64,000 nt of DNA from Hevea brasiliensis. Lineage: Eukaryota > Streptophyta > Magnoliopsida > Malpighiales > Euphorbiaceae. Under the pieces are notes generated by a model, which had not been told where the DNA came from, ran no database searches, and worked only from the letters and a program-made list of their open reading frames with translations. The position numbers were made by a program, and so were the translations under genes. The stretch's first letter is position 1; each line of letters opens with the position of its first letter. The stretch is from the NCBI RefSeq assembly GCF_030052815.1, contig NC_079496.1, forward strand, positions 44,665,593 through 44,729,592, in the 5' to 3' direction. Positions 1-10,500 of the stretch are shown here, piece by piece.

Positions 1-619
1 ATTACTAATTATTTGCATTCAGGGCTTAACTAGGTGTCTTATACGTGGTTCTACTTCTCTTACTTGTCCGGACCGATATCGCTCATCAAAATACTAAAAT
101 ATACCAGGCTATGCCAATAAGGGTGTTACATGTTACATATTGGAGTGTTTTTCTACAGGTTTTGAAGAATTATTTTCTAAATTTCTAGCCGGCACTCTGT
201 TAAAATTTTTGTAAAATTTTTAAAGGTTAAATTAATTTCAGATAAAGTTTATAGCATCAACTCAAAATTTTAAAAATGCTTAATTATTCCTAAAAAGATT
301 TATAATAGATATTAGATTTGGAAACACTTAGTTTTAAATTTTATCACCACGCCAGATTATTAATTGGAAATGGTTTTGTCAAAATCCCTTATAGTATATT
401 AAATAGATTATCGGTAGGTAAAGTTCAGTAATTTGTTAGGTATACTAGGGAATCATGTCATATCTTACAGAGAGGTAAAGTGTGACATGATTTCTATTAA
501 TTTTTATTTATGGCTTTTCAAGATGACTTAAATATGGTTCTAAATATCATAACTATCTGGACAGACACTAGTCACCGGAATAGCAGAATGTATAGGCTAC
601 TTAGTATGAGGGTGTTACA
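1..619. repeat. Fragments of long Gypsy (Tekay/Del-type) LTRs
   Basis: Three abutting LTR pieces resemble the LTR at 56236-59341. Positions 1-130 look like the reverse complement of an LTR start, ending in GGGTGTTACA and containing a CCGGAC motif. Positions 131-487 look like a forward 3' LTR part, sharing the block around GCCGGCACTCTG with 59161-59180. Positions 488-619 are again a reversed LTR start, matching the block GTCACCGGAATAG against TTCCAGTGACC near 56276, and ending in GGTGTTACA. No coding sequence is visible. The assignment rests on similarity to the other LTRs in this window; the exact order of insertions is unclear. Confidence 0.55.
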
Positions 620-1019
620 GATAGGCATAAAATGTATCACGATAATTGTAGGGTAAATATGTACTTTAAAAATGAATTGTGAACATTTTAACTCTTTTCA
701 TATTTTGAGAAGCACAAAAACTTATACCTTTTTTCTATTTCTCTTTACAGGTCTAAATCTAGTTAATGAAGCATTTAGAAATTTATTTTACTCATAATGC
801 AATTTCTAAAGCTTATTTTGAGTCACATTGGCTATGTTAATTTTCAAATTGTAGTGGATATATTTAGTTTATTATAAATTTTATCCTGGACATAATTTTA
901 TGTTTAGCTTTCGTAATTTATTAATTATAAAAACTATGAAAATTTTATTGTATATTAATGCTTATATAATCTATAATGTTTGTTAATATTTTTACTAGAA
1001 TTTATAAATGCCATGAGAA
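620..1019. other. AT-rich intergenic stretch
   Basis: This is very AT-rich sequence with no convincing ORF, repeat border or RNA gene. It may be the body of the CACTA-like element that ends at 1773, but no left terminus was found. Confidence 0.4.
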
Positions 1020-1773
1020 ATTAATTGTAAAGGAAAAGTGGTTATATTTGCCTTTTTGAGATAATTGCAAATGCCGCTAAATTTAATATTACATGGAAAA
1101 AATAGTTGTATGACTCTTTTGTGGTAATTATAAATACTGCTAAAAAAATGATTGGTGAAAAGTAATTGTGTTGAACTTATGGTGACAATTACTCATGCAT
1201 ATAAAAATCAAATGATTGGTGGGAAGAAGTTTTGGTGGCACCTACAAATGCTACTAAAACAAAATCAGTTGGCAAGAAGGAGCTTAATGTCATTAAAAGT
1301 AAAATCAATTGGCGGGAAGGAGCTTTGGTTGTATTTACAAATATCGCTAAAATAAAATCAATTGGCATGAAGAAGTTTTGGTGACACTTACAAATGCTGC
1401 TAAAGACAAAATTAATTGACAGGAAGGAGTTTTGGTGGCTTACAAATGCCGCTAAAAAAAAGGTTGGTAAGAATAATAATTTCACTTTTTATGAAAATTG
1501 TAAATGCCATGAAAACGCCATATGTGTTAGCTAAATTAAGTTCTTTCCCAGTGTGATGGCAATTGAAAATACTACAAATAACTGTTGCAATTGCATTCAT
1601 CTTGTAGTAGCATTTAAATGTACATATACCAATATTAAAAAAAAATCCGCTAAAACTTTAGCGAAACATAATTTAACGGCAATTACCTTAATGCTAATAA
1701 AGATAATAGCAGCATTTATAAATGCAACTATAACATTAAACAAATGCTAATAAAATGCAATTTTATTGTAGTG
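1020..1773. mobile_element. CACTA-like transposon terminus with subterminal repeats
   Basis: The segment carries several degenerate copies of a 50-70 bp unit with a core like TTACAAATGCCGCTAAA and a second core like AATTGGCGGGAAGGAG (about 1200-1460). Reverse-orientation copies lie near 1600-1760. It ends at 1773 with TTGTAGTG, the inverse of the CACTACAA terminus of En/Spm (CACTA) elements. Dense subterminal repeats next to a CACTA end are typical of that superfamily. No left CACTA terminus or transposase ORF was found in the window, so this is a truncated or non-autonomous copy. Family assignment is by terminal motif only. Confidence 0.45.
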
Positions 1774-2141
1774 CATATCCCACATTTAGTGACATTAGCA
1801 GCCGCCTCTTCCATTTTCTTCCCTCACTCCCTCTCTCCTCTTGGCTTCTGTCAACTTGCACTCTCCTTCTCTTCTTGCCCACTCTCACATTCGACCAAAG
1901 ATATTCAATAGAAGCTAGAACTAAGGTTACTTCATCTCTCATTACTTCATTGCTCAAGAGACTCATTTTTGGTTCACCAAGTTACCCATGTTTTTTGTTT
2001 ACTTCATCTCTCTTTTTTGCTTATGAAATTTTGTTAGTTTTACCTTGTATTTTCTTCTAAATGTTGGCTTAATATGCTTTCTATTATGCTCAGTCAAATC
2101 TCCAATAATTCCTTTTTTTTTTATGAAATGCTTAATTATAG

Positions 2142-2241
2142 TCGCTGTGATTCATCTAATCGCCTCCCAGCGTACAGGAGAACCAATGCTATTAAAGAGG
2201 TTACTGCCATAAAGATTCATCATCTCTTCCGTTCTTATTTG
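2142..2241 (+). pseudogene. Possible exon of an unidentified gene
   Basis: An open segment is preceded by an AG (ATTATAG) and followed by a GT (GTATGA). Reading from the second base gives 33 codons containing AIKEVTAIKIHHLFRSYL, which faintly resembles an IQ-like helix. A second possible exon (2963-2988, AG before, GTATGT after) continues in the same phase with QKVARIQRR. A third candidate lies at 6704-6813. No start codon or complete gene model could be assembled, and I cannot name the protein. It may be a decayed gene or chance. Confidence 0.2.
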
Positions 2242-3164
2242 GTATGAAATTCTCAAAATTTCTATCTGTAATTGGGCAATTAACATATCTTGTAGAAGAT
2301 GAAAGCTTGACAATTTAAAGAATTGATTCTGAGAAGATCAGAATGTGAATTGTTTGATTTTGTTGTTAAATAGCAAAGGAAAGCATTTTATTAAATTACA
2401 TTAATAATTTTCTTATAATGGAATCAGGTGCTATTTTTTTTTAATTAATTTTGTGTAGTGTATTATTGAGATCTGCACGTCTAAGGTTTGTTTTAGATTC
2501 ATAAGATTCTTATTATTTTCCTATAATTTTTTAGCTTTCAGTTATATCGCAATTTTCCTACTCACATGATTAGCACACAGGAAATAAAAAAAAAAAATTC
2601 ACATCATATACTTAACATTAGACACTCAAATGCTTGGCCAAGGGTTTGTCACCGAATGTGAGTTTGTCAATGTCTAAGGTTTGTTATTAACTGAATTTTG
2701 GCAAAAAATGATTTCTATAAGTATTCTTAACAAAATATTAAATTTGTTTGTGCTTTAATCCCAGTTTAAATTTTGTATCCACTTAAGCAATGTCGTGTAT
2801 TTTTTTTAGCAAGTTGTGACTAATGAATCTTTATCTTGCTTGCTCTCATTTAGTAATTTTTCATGAAGTTGAAATATTGCTTAAGTATGCATTTTTACTA
2901 ATATATGCAATGCATAAGACTTGTAAACATTTTTTTTCTAATGATAATTTATAATTGGCGAGCAAAAGGTGGCTAGAATCCAGAGGAGGTATGTGGATTT
3001 TTTGAACGTATTTAACTTGCACAATTATCATAGGATAGATACAAGGTTTGGTTATATGTGTTCTTATTTGATTATTGTTTATTTTTGGTGGATCTTGTCC
3101 AAGTTGGCTATTGTATCCAATATGGAATAGCTTGATATACTTCCTTAAATTATTATGGAACTAA

Positions 3165-3515
3165 GTTCCATTTGTTTTGCAGAATATATATTTTTGAAAA
3201 ATATTTTTCATATTTTTTAATATTTAGAGTGCTCAAAAAATAAGTTAATAAAAATTTTTTTTAATTAAAGTGAAAATTAAATTATTTTTAATGAAAATGA
3301 CTCTTATTTTTCGAGAAAGTCATTTTCTAAACTTTAACAAATTTATTAAAATGTGAAGATATTTATATAAATATAATATAAATATATACTATTAACCTAA
3401 CATTGCAACTAAATAATAAAAAATAATTTTATAAAAAATAATTTTTCAGAAAATAATTTCCATAAAAACTATTTTCCATATATAATTTTTTTAGCAAAAC
3501 AAGCGGAATTTAAAT
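3165..3515. mobile_element. MITE-like AT-rich inverted repeat
   Basis: The left side (TTTGTTTTGCAGAATATATA, near 3172) and right side (ATATAATTTTTTTAGCAAAA, near 3481-3500) are rough inverted copies. They flank AT-rich sequence with further inverse matches (GAAAAATATTTTTC against GAAAATAATTTCC). No matching TSD was found. Superfamily unknown. Confidence 0.3.
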
Positions 3516-4355
3516 TATATTGCTATGAGTCAAATATATGAATCATTTTCCTATATCCTAAGTCCTAACCTTGTGTTGATTGATTGTGTAATACCCCTCA
3601 CCCGTCTACAATGTAGTCAAGTAAGGTATGACAGATTATAAAGACTGGATACACGGGAGTATACTAGTTAGACAACTGTATGTCTAACATGTATATAACG
3701 GTCATATCAGGTACAAGGCCAGCGGGTAGGCATAAGCCAGTAATAATAAAAATTGGCACTATGGCCATCAGGCAAGCATAAAGCCAGTAGAATAATCATC
3801 TTAGACATATGTTATCTGTCAATGATAATCCCTGTAGGCAGCACTGCAATATGTAGTCCCTAATTGGTATACCAATCGATCCAAGCTATATAAATGAGTC
3901 TAGGTATACTTTGTGCAGAATAGTATTATTAAGTATTTATAATTTCATTAATTCATATTATTTTTATGCTTAACAATTTATTCTAATTCATTTCATCTTA
4001 TATGCCTAGTTATTTTATGGACTTTTCTTTAGGTCCAGATTTGGTGCACTATCTTTACATGGCAAATTGACCAGGGTGTGGCCACTGTTTGGCCACACTC
4101 CCTTTATAGAATTTGTTTCTCTATGTCTTATTAATTGGAGTTTTAGAAGTCAAGTTATGGTTAAATAATCATAACTGGTTCACTGTCTCTTTCTAGGTCC
4201 AGAATTAGGCAGATTCTGGAGTCTATCTTAGTCTAATTAATTGGACCTGTTAAAGTCATTTTTGGGCTTAAAGTTCTTATAGAAGTTGTTACTCTATGTC
4301 TTATAGTCACTCAAAAATTTTAATTACAATTTTTCAAGGTTTGTAGAATTAATTA

Positions 4356-4747
4356 TGTAATGGCCCGGCCCACTAGTGATATCGTCCGCTCTGAGCCGAA
4401 GCCCTCACGGTTTTAAAACGCGTCACTAGGGGTTACGAACCATTAACTTATAAACCTAGCATCTCTCTCGTGTTTTGCCGATGTGGGATTTGCCTAGGGT
4501 GTTACAATCCACCCCCCTTATGGGACTCAGCGTCCTAGCTGAGGTTTGCCCTACCATCGCTCAAGGTTGCACGCGGAGCGGCTCTAATACCACAAATGTA
4601 ATGGCCCGGCCCACAAGTGATATTGTCCGCTCTGAGCCAAAGCTCTCACGGTTTTAAAACGCGTCACTAGGGGTTACGAACCATTAACTTATAAACCCAG
4701 CATCTCTCCCGTGTTTTGCCGATGTGGGATTTGCTTAGGGTGTTACA
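4356..4747 (-). mobile_element. Complete TRIM retrotransposon
   Basis: Two direct 151-bp LTRs (4356-4506 and 4597-4747), starting TGTAATGGCCCGGCC and ending GGGTGTTACA, enclose only 90 bp. Flanking TSDs are perfect: AATTA at 4351-4355 and 4748-4752. Read on the minus strand, a primer-binding site for initiator tRNA-Met lies just inside the right LTR and a G-rich polypurine tract (AAGGGGGGTGG) just inside the left LTR. There is no coding capacity, so it is a terminal-repeat retrotransposon in miniature, mobilised by another element's proteins. Counted by eye, the two LTRs differ at about 7 of 151 positions. It is nested in the solo LTR. Confidence 0.9.
4581..4592 (-). other. TRIM primer-binding site (tRNA-iMet type)
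   Basis: The minus strand reads TGGTATTAGAGC, one base different from the usual plant initiator-Met primer site TGGTATCAGAGC. It sits four bases inside the right LTR, as expected for a minus-strand element. Confidence 0.8.
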
Positions 4748-6685
4748 AATTATGATCAAATTACTGGCCTGGACTCATGTGCCCTGTTTTTTCAGGGTCC
4801 ATGTTCAGGTTAGTAGCTTTGACCTTCATTTTAGGGTTCTTATGTTCATATTTCGAAGACCATGTATAAAACAAAGTTGGAGCCCTATTTCTTAGGGTTC
4901 TAGATCAGTATGGCTCATCAAAATTAGAGTTTTCTAGTGGTAGATATGACTAATTGAGTGTTTCTAGGGTCAAGTGTAGTTTGGTCAAACTCCAGGTTTT
5001 GATATGCTAAATTTTACTAACCATTTAACCTAGTTCCTTTGGGTTATGGGTTTTGGTCAAAAGACCAATATTGTAGAACTATGTCTTATAAAATTTTTTC
5101 CATTAGTTTCATTACTTTGGATTTTTATGAACCAAGTTATGGTCATTTTGTCAAAACTGGTCGAGTGGTCTATGTCCAGGAAATTCTGGGCAGAATCTAT
5201 TCTGGTCAGTTTAGTAACCTAACTTGGGTCAGAAATTTCATTTGGTTAGAGGCATTTCTGGGCTTGGTGTTCTCAATGAAAGTTGTAGTCCTATATTTAA
5301 TCTTTTCAATGGTATAAAATTCATATCATTTGGACCTATCTAGAGGGAGTTATGGCCAAAATTTGGTTATTTTTCTAGGTTTAGTGTTTGGATATCCAGA
5401 TTGAGACAGTAAATTGACTAAGATTTTGATAGAATTTAGGCCGGGTTTCTTCATGAAAAATGGGGTATTTTAAGTCTAGTTTCACCTCCAATTGGCCTCA
5501 TACCAATTGGAGTCACACAACTTCAGTTATAACTCAAATAAGACACTGGACTCATAGGTCCGAATTTCCTACATAAGAGAAGCACTCCCAATATTCCATC
5601 CTCCTTACTCCCAACTACAATTCATCATTCATAACACTTTAAATGATCAACAACCAGTCTCAACAAGATCAATCTCAAGCCATAACACCAAGGTACCAAA
5701 ATTAATTCAAACCCTAACTCAAAATTTCTCAACAATCCTTTTTAATTTCTTTTAATTTTTACTTCCTTATGCAAGCTTAACATAGTTTAAAAAGAAAGAA
5801 AGAATTACATAGCACTAACCTTGCTTGAGTCAATTTCCAAGCTCTCCAAATCTTCAATTTCCTCTTTTCTTTTTGCTACTTTTAGCTTGCCCAAGGTGAA
5901 AGACTAAGTTTTAAAGAAGGAAGCTATGGGTTTTGTGGAAGGAATTCAAGGTCATGAAGAGAGAGATAGAAGAAAGGTTAATGGAGGTAGAGAGAAGGAA
6001 GAGGACTGCTGGAAGAAGAGGTAGAAGATGATAGAATTTTCTTTCTATTTTACCTTATTTTTATCTCTTTTAATTAGGTTTATAATGTGTGTTATAATAT
6101 GATTGGTAGATGCCTTCTTAATGACATCATAATGATGGCATAATTCAAAGTTTAATTCATTTTTCTTTCTTTTCTTTTTCACTCATTTTTAATTTAATTT
6201 TCAGCAATATTTATTTATATTTTATGTTATATAAATTATTTACTTAATTGGATAAGTTAGTCAAAAATCATCTCTGAAGACGAAATGACCAAAATACCCT
6301 CCGTTTGACTTAAGGAGTCAAAACTGTCTGTACCAATTTTAAAAATTCTCCTAACCTTTTCTTGACATTTTAATGCTACCTAGGGCTATGTAACTCTTCT
6401 CTAGCATCCCAGAAAAATATTTCACGGGATTTCCCTCGGGTTTAGGGCTACTAGCTATCTTCACAGTAACTTCTCATTAGGTCATTCATCGCTAGGGCAC
6501 CAGCTCATTTAATTTTGTTGTATTTCATTTTTAAAATTTTTCCTTAATTTTTTTTAATATTTATTCAGTCAATTTATCCCTTCTCATTATAATTGAAGTA
6601 TAATTCCAGTCATCTTGGCTATTCGGCCAGACATTAATTATTAGAATAATAGAATATACGAACTACCTAAAGTGAAGACGTTACA

Positions 6686-7456
6686 AATTGACTAATTTTG
6701 CAGCGTCAGTTCCCAATAGTGCTTTGCTCTTGGATGAGCCTTCGACTGATATTCACTCTTTGCTTTCGTGTGATGTTAAAGGAGTTTCTCATACCTGTGC
6801 TCATATTGTTTAGTTTACTTTGAGATTTCACTCCTATTTATTAAAAAAATCTAAAATTAAATTAAAATTGATATTGAATTAAAACAAAAAATAACCTGAA
6901 ATTATATTAATATATCTCTCTTTTACAAACTGTTTCGGAGGAGTGTTAAGTAAAATAATATTTTTAAATATAAATTTAGTCAAGATAAAATATTTAATTT
7001 TATTTTATTTGAAAGAAAAATATGATAAAATTAATATGATAATAATATATTATTTTAATGAAAAGTATGAAAATGTAAGATAAAGTGTGAAATGATATAT
7101 TTTAATATTTAAATAAATATAAATTTAAAAATTAAAAATATATCCATAATAATATAAATAATAAAAATTTTATTACTTATTAAAACCTTTTCAATTAATT
7201 TAAAGTTTTAAAATTTTAAAAACCTCGGATAACTTTATTAAAATCCTCTTACTCCATTCCTAAAAATTCCACTTTTAACTTCCAAAACTTCCTCCAAACG
7301 TACTCCGATTTAGGGCTGACCTGATTAGGTGAAAACAGCTGGGCTACGGGAGACTCGCATAGTGGCACTGGCAACTGTGTTGGATGAACCATTTAACGTC
7401 TAAAAATCTTTGAAAAGTTCTCAACGCCGCTACTTTGCTCGAAAACAGAGTATAGT
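6686..7456. other. Region upstream of the chaperonin gene; presumed promoter and 5' UTR
   Basis: The stretch holds a possible terminal exon relic (6704-6813), then about 400 bp of very AT-rich sequence (6840-7250), then a more mixed 7290-7456 that likely contains the core promoter and leader of CPN60A2. No clear TATA box could be assigned. The solo LTR at 3587-6685 ends only about 770 bp from the start codon. Confidence 0.4.
6704..6813 (+). pseudogene. Possible terminal exon relic
   Basis: A good 3' splice-site context (CTAAT branch-like motif then TTTTGCAG) precedes a reading frame of about 36 codons ending in TAG, containing SVPNSALLLDEPSTD. The protein is not recognised. The solo LTR insertion lies immediately upstream of the branch-like motif. 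Linkage to 2142-2241 is not proven: joining exon 2963-2988 by its apparent donor reads this exon in another frame that stops early. Confidence 0.2.
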
Positions 7457-7513
7457 ATGCCTTTCGTCTTCATCTCCAGGCCATGTATCTTCCCCAACAA
7501 TCCCCTCTTCTCT
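7457..7513 (+). CDS. CPN60A2: CPN60A2 exon 1 (start of transit peptide)
   Basis: It encodes residues 1-19 ([19 protein letters not shown]) and is followed by a consensus donor GTAAGT. This is the first in-frame ATG that joins to exon 2. The chosen start is supported only by frame and position; the transit peptide is not conserved enough to confirm it. Confidence 0.75.
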
Positions 7514-10500
7514 GTAAGTAGATCTTCCAATATATGGTATATATGGCTGCTTTCCTGTGGGGGTTTTTATTTTTTATGTATTAATATTATTGCAGGAACT
7601 TGTTGGGAAAACAAGGGTCAGTGGATTATGGAGAAATCCTCATAGATTTTTTGTGAGGGCAGGCCCGAGGAAGATATCTTTTGGCAAAGAATGTAGAGGA
7701 GCCTTGCAGGCTGGAATTGATAAACTTGCTGATGCTGTTTCTCTCACCTTAGGACCTAAAGGTAACCTGGCTTTGCTTTCTGTTACTTGTGCATTTCTTT
7801 TGCTTTCATTTAGCTTATAGTTTACTATTTGACGAAGGCATATGTCACTGTTTTAATTTCTACAAGGACAAAACGAACAGTCAATTTTTACTTAGTTCTT
7901 TCCTGTGCATCTCATGACGAGTTACAATGTTAAGTATCAGCTCTGTAACAGTAATTCAGTAGAGAAATAGAAGACAGATGAGGAGAGAATAGAGAAAGAG
8001 AGCAGATTTAGATGAGAGAAGAATGGAGAAATAGAAGAGAGAGAATGAGTTTCTGTTATTGATTTTCCGAATGAATGAATACAGATATTGCTCATCTATT
8101 TATTCAAGAGCAGTTAGAAGTAACTGCTACCTATACCAGATCCAAACAGATTCTGTAAGCCTATCAGATCTAAACAGATTCTATTGTAACCACCTCTAAC
8201 AACTCAACAAGGCTTAATTACTCCAGCTACCTTTCCCTCCAATCCCCACTCCTAACTACCTATTCCTCTTCCTCCTATAACAGGTAACAATACAAACCCC
8301 GATAGAACCTATCTTTGCTTCAACTTGATAAGGCCCATAGAACCTTGCTGCTAACTTGAGATTCTTCCTAACAGCCATTGAAGTCTGTCTGTATGGCTAT
8401 AATTTGAGATAAACCCAGTCTTCTACTTCAAAAACTCTTTCCGATCTCTTGTTGTCAACATGTTGCTTTTGAGCTCCTTGCAAATTATCCCTAATGACTT
8501 GGGACATATGCTGTCTATCTTGAATAAAGTCAGCTACTGCACCAACTGAGGTATTAGGTATGGGCAAAAAGGTCAAAGGAAGAGGCTTGTAACCATACTA
8601 TGCTTCAAATGGAGTCATCTTTAAAGCATTATGATGGCTGGTGTTGTACCACCATTCTGCCAAAGCAAGCCACTTAAACTGAGAATGTGGTGCTTGATAA
8701 CAACAACATCTCAAATAACCCTCAAGGCTTTGATTCAACCTCTCAGGTTGGCCATCTGATTGGGGGTGATAAGCTGAACTGTAAGCAAGCTTAGTTCCCA
8801 TCAACTTGAACATTTTTTTCCAAAATAGGCTAGTAAAAATTTTATCTCTGTCAGCAGTAATAGTAATAGGAAGCCCATGAAGTTTAAAAATAGTATCCAA
8901 GAAGATTTTAGCAACACTAGATGCTGTGAAAGGATGCTGCAAAGCAATGAAATGTGCATATTTTGTGAACCTGCAGATGACCACCAGAATGGTATCTTTG
9001 CCCTGAGATTTAAGCAATTTTTCCACAAAATCCATTGTAACATGCTGCCAAGCTTGAGTAGGAGCATGTAGTGGCTGCAACAAACCTGGGGAAGCACAAG
9101 TTTCTGCTTTACACCTGGCACATGTATCACAATTTTTAACCCACTCTACTACTTCTTTAAACATGCCAGACCAATAAAAATGCCTACTTAATCTGACAGA
9201 AGTAGCATTGATTCCAGAATGCCCCCTTTAATGAGAATTGTGGTAGAGAGCTAATAAATGTACCTTCAAATGCCCATTACCACCCACATACAGCTTGTCC
9301 TTACGAAATAATAGCCCATTCTTGTGGGAAAGCCTAGGCTGAGCCTTCTTATCCAGTGACAATTGAGTAATTAATTCAGTAACTTTAGCATCCCTTTCAT
9401 AACTATTCAGCAAGTGACCCATCCAAGTAGATTGTAAACAAGAGTGAATGGCATAAAGATGACTATCGGAATCTGCAGGTCTTCGAAATAAAGCATCAGC
9501 AATCTTATTATCTACTCCTTTTTTATATAGAATTTTATATTGCAATCCCAACAACTTAGATACTCCCCTAAGTTGTAAATTGGTGTGTAACCTTTCCTCA
9601 AGCAAATGTTTAATACTTACATGGTCAGTTTTGATGTAAAAAGGCCCTTGCTTCAAATAGTGTCTCCGCTTTGTACCAGCAAAGGTGATGGCGAAGAGCT
9701 TTCTTTCATAAACTGACAAGGATTTGGTTCTAGGACCAAAAGCTTTAGAAATGAAAGCTATGGCATGCCCTTCCTTCTGTAACATAGCCCCCATCCTACT
9801 GCCACTTCCATCAGTCTCTATAATAAAGGGCTTATTAAAATTAGGAAGTGCCGATACAGGAGCCTGAGACATGGCTGACTTGAGATGGTCAAAAGCCTGC
9901 TGAGTTGCTTCATTCCACAGAAAATTGTCTTTCTTCAACATATCAGTTAGTGGCTTGCTGATGAGGTCATAATTCTGAACAAATTTTCTATAATATCCTA
10001 TTAATCCTAGGAAGCTTTTAAGTTCCTTGACAAATTTGGGAATTGGCCATTTCAAAACTGCTTGAATTTTAGACGGTTTAGTAGCTACACCCCTGCTAGA
10101 TATAATATGTCCAAAATAGTCAATTTCATATTTGCCAAAGGAGTACTTACTAAGCTTGGCATATAACTGTTGCTACTTAAAAATCTAAAAAATTGCTCCA
10201 AATGCTACAAGTGTTGTTCCCATGATGATCTATATATCAAAATATGATCAAAGAACGCTAACACAAACTTCCTCAAATAAGGTTGGAAGATATGATTCAT
10301 GAGTGCTTGAAAAGTTGCTGGTGCATTAGTCAATCCGAAGAGCATAACAGTAAATTCATAGTACCCATGATGTGTCCTAAAAACTGTCTTATGGACATCT
10401 TGAGGATTCATTCGGATTTGATGGTAACTTGCTTTCAAATCAATTTTAGAGAAAATTGAAGCCCCATGAAGCTCATCTAGTAAATCATCTATGATTGGGA

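Larger units (their letters stand above)
1774..3586. other. Intergenic region with weak exon-like relics
   Basis: There is no intact gene. A pyrimidine-rich stretch (about 1800-1890) could be an old leader sequence. Two short exon-like segments (2142-2241 and 2963-2988) are listed separately. The rest is AT-rich, with a MITE-like inverted repeat near 3165-3515. Confidence 0.4.
3587..6685 (-). mobile_element. Solo LTR of a Tekay/Del-type Gypsy element
   Basis: It runs from TGTAATACCCC at the left to GACGTTACA at the right. It is flanked by GATTG (3582-3586) and AATTG (6686-6690), a 5-bp TSD with one mismatch. In reverse complement it matches the LTR at 56236-59341: the start block (CTTCACTTTAG against CTCACTTTAG), the block around GAGCTGGTGCCCT (inverse near 6490; forward near 56414), the FCGTCTTCAGAGA-type block at about 6270-6290 (against 56635-56650), and the end block near GGGTGAGGGG. 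No internal coding domain is present, so this is a solo LTR left by LTR-LTR recombination. It is about 2.7 kb after removing the nested TRIM. Confidence 0.75.

Noticed and set aside
5039..5317. ORF of 92 codons as a host gene
   Set aside because: It lies inside the solo LTR at 3587-6685, which has no coding function.
7457..7820. Two overlapping ORFs as separate small genes
   Set aside because: They are unspliced readings over exons 1 and 2 of CPN60A2. The reading [18 protein letters not shown] shows they belong to the chaperonin.
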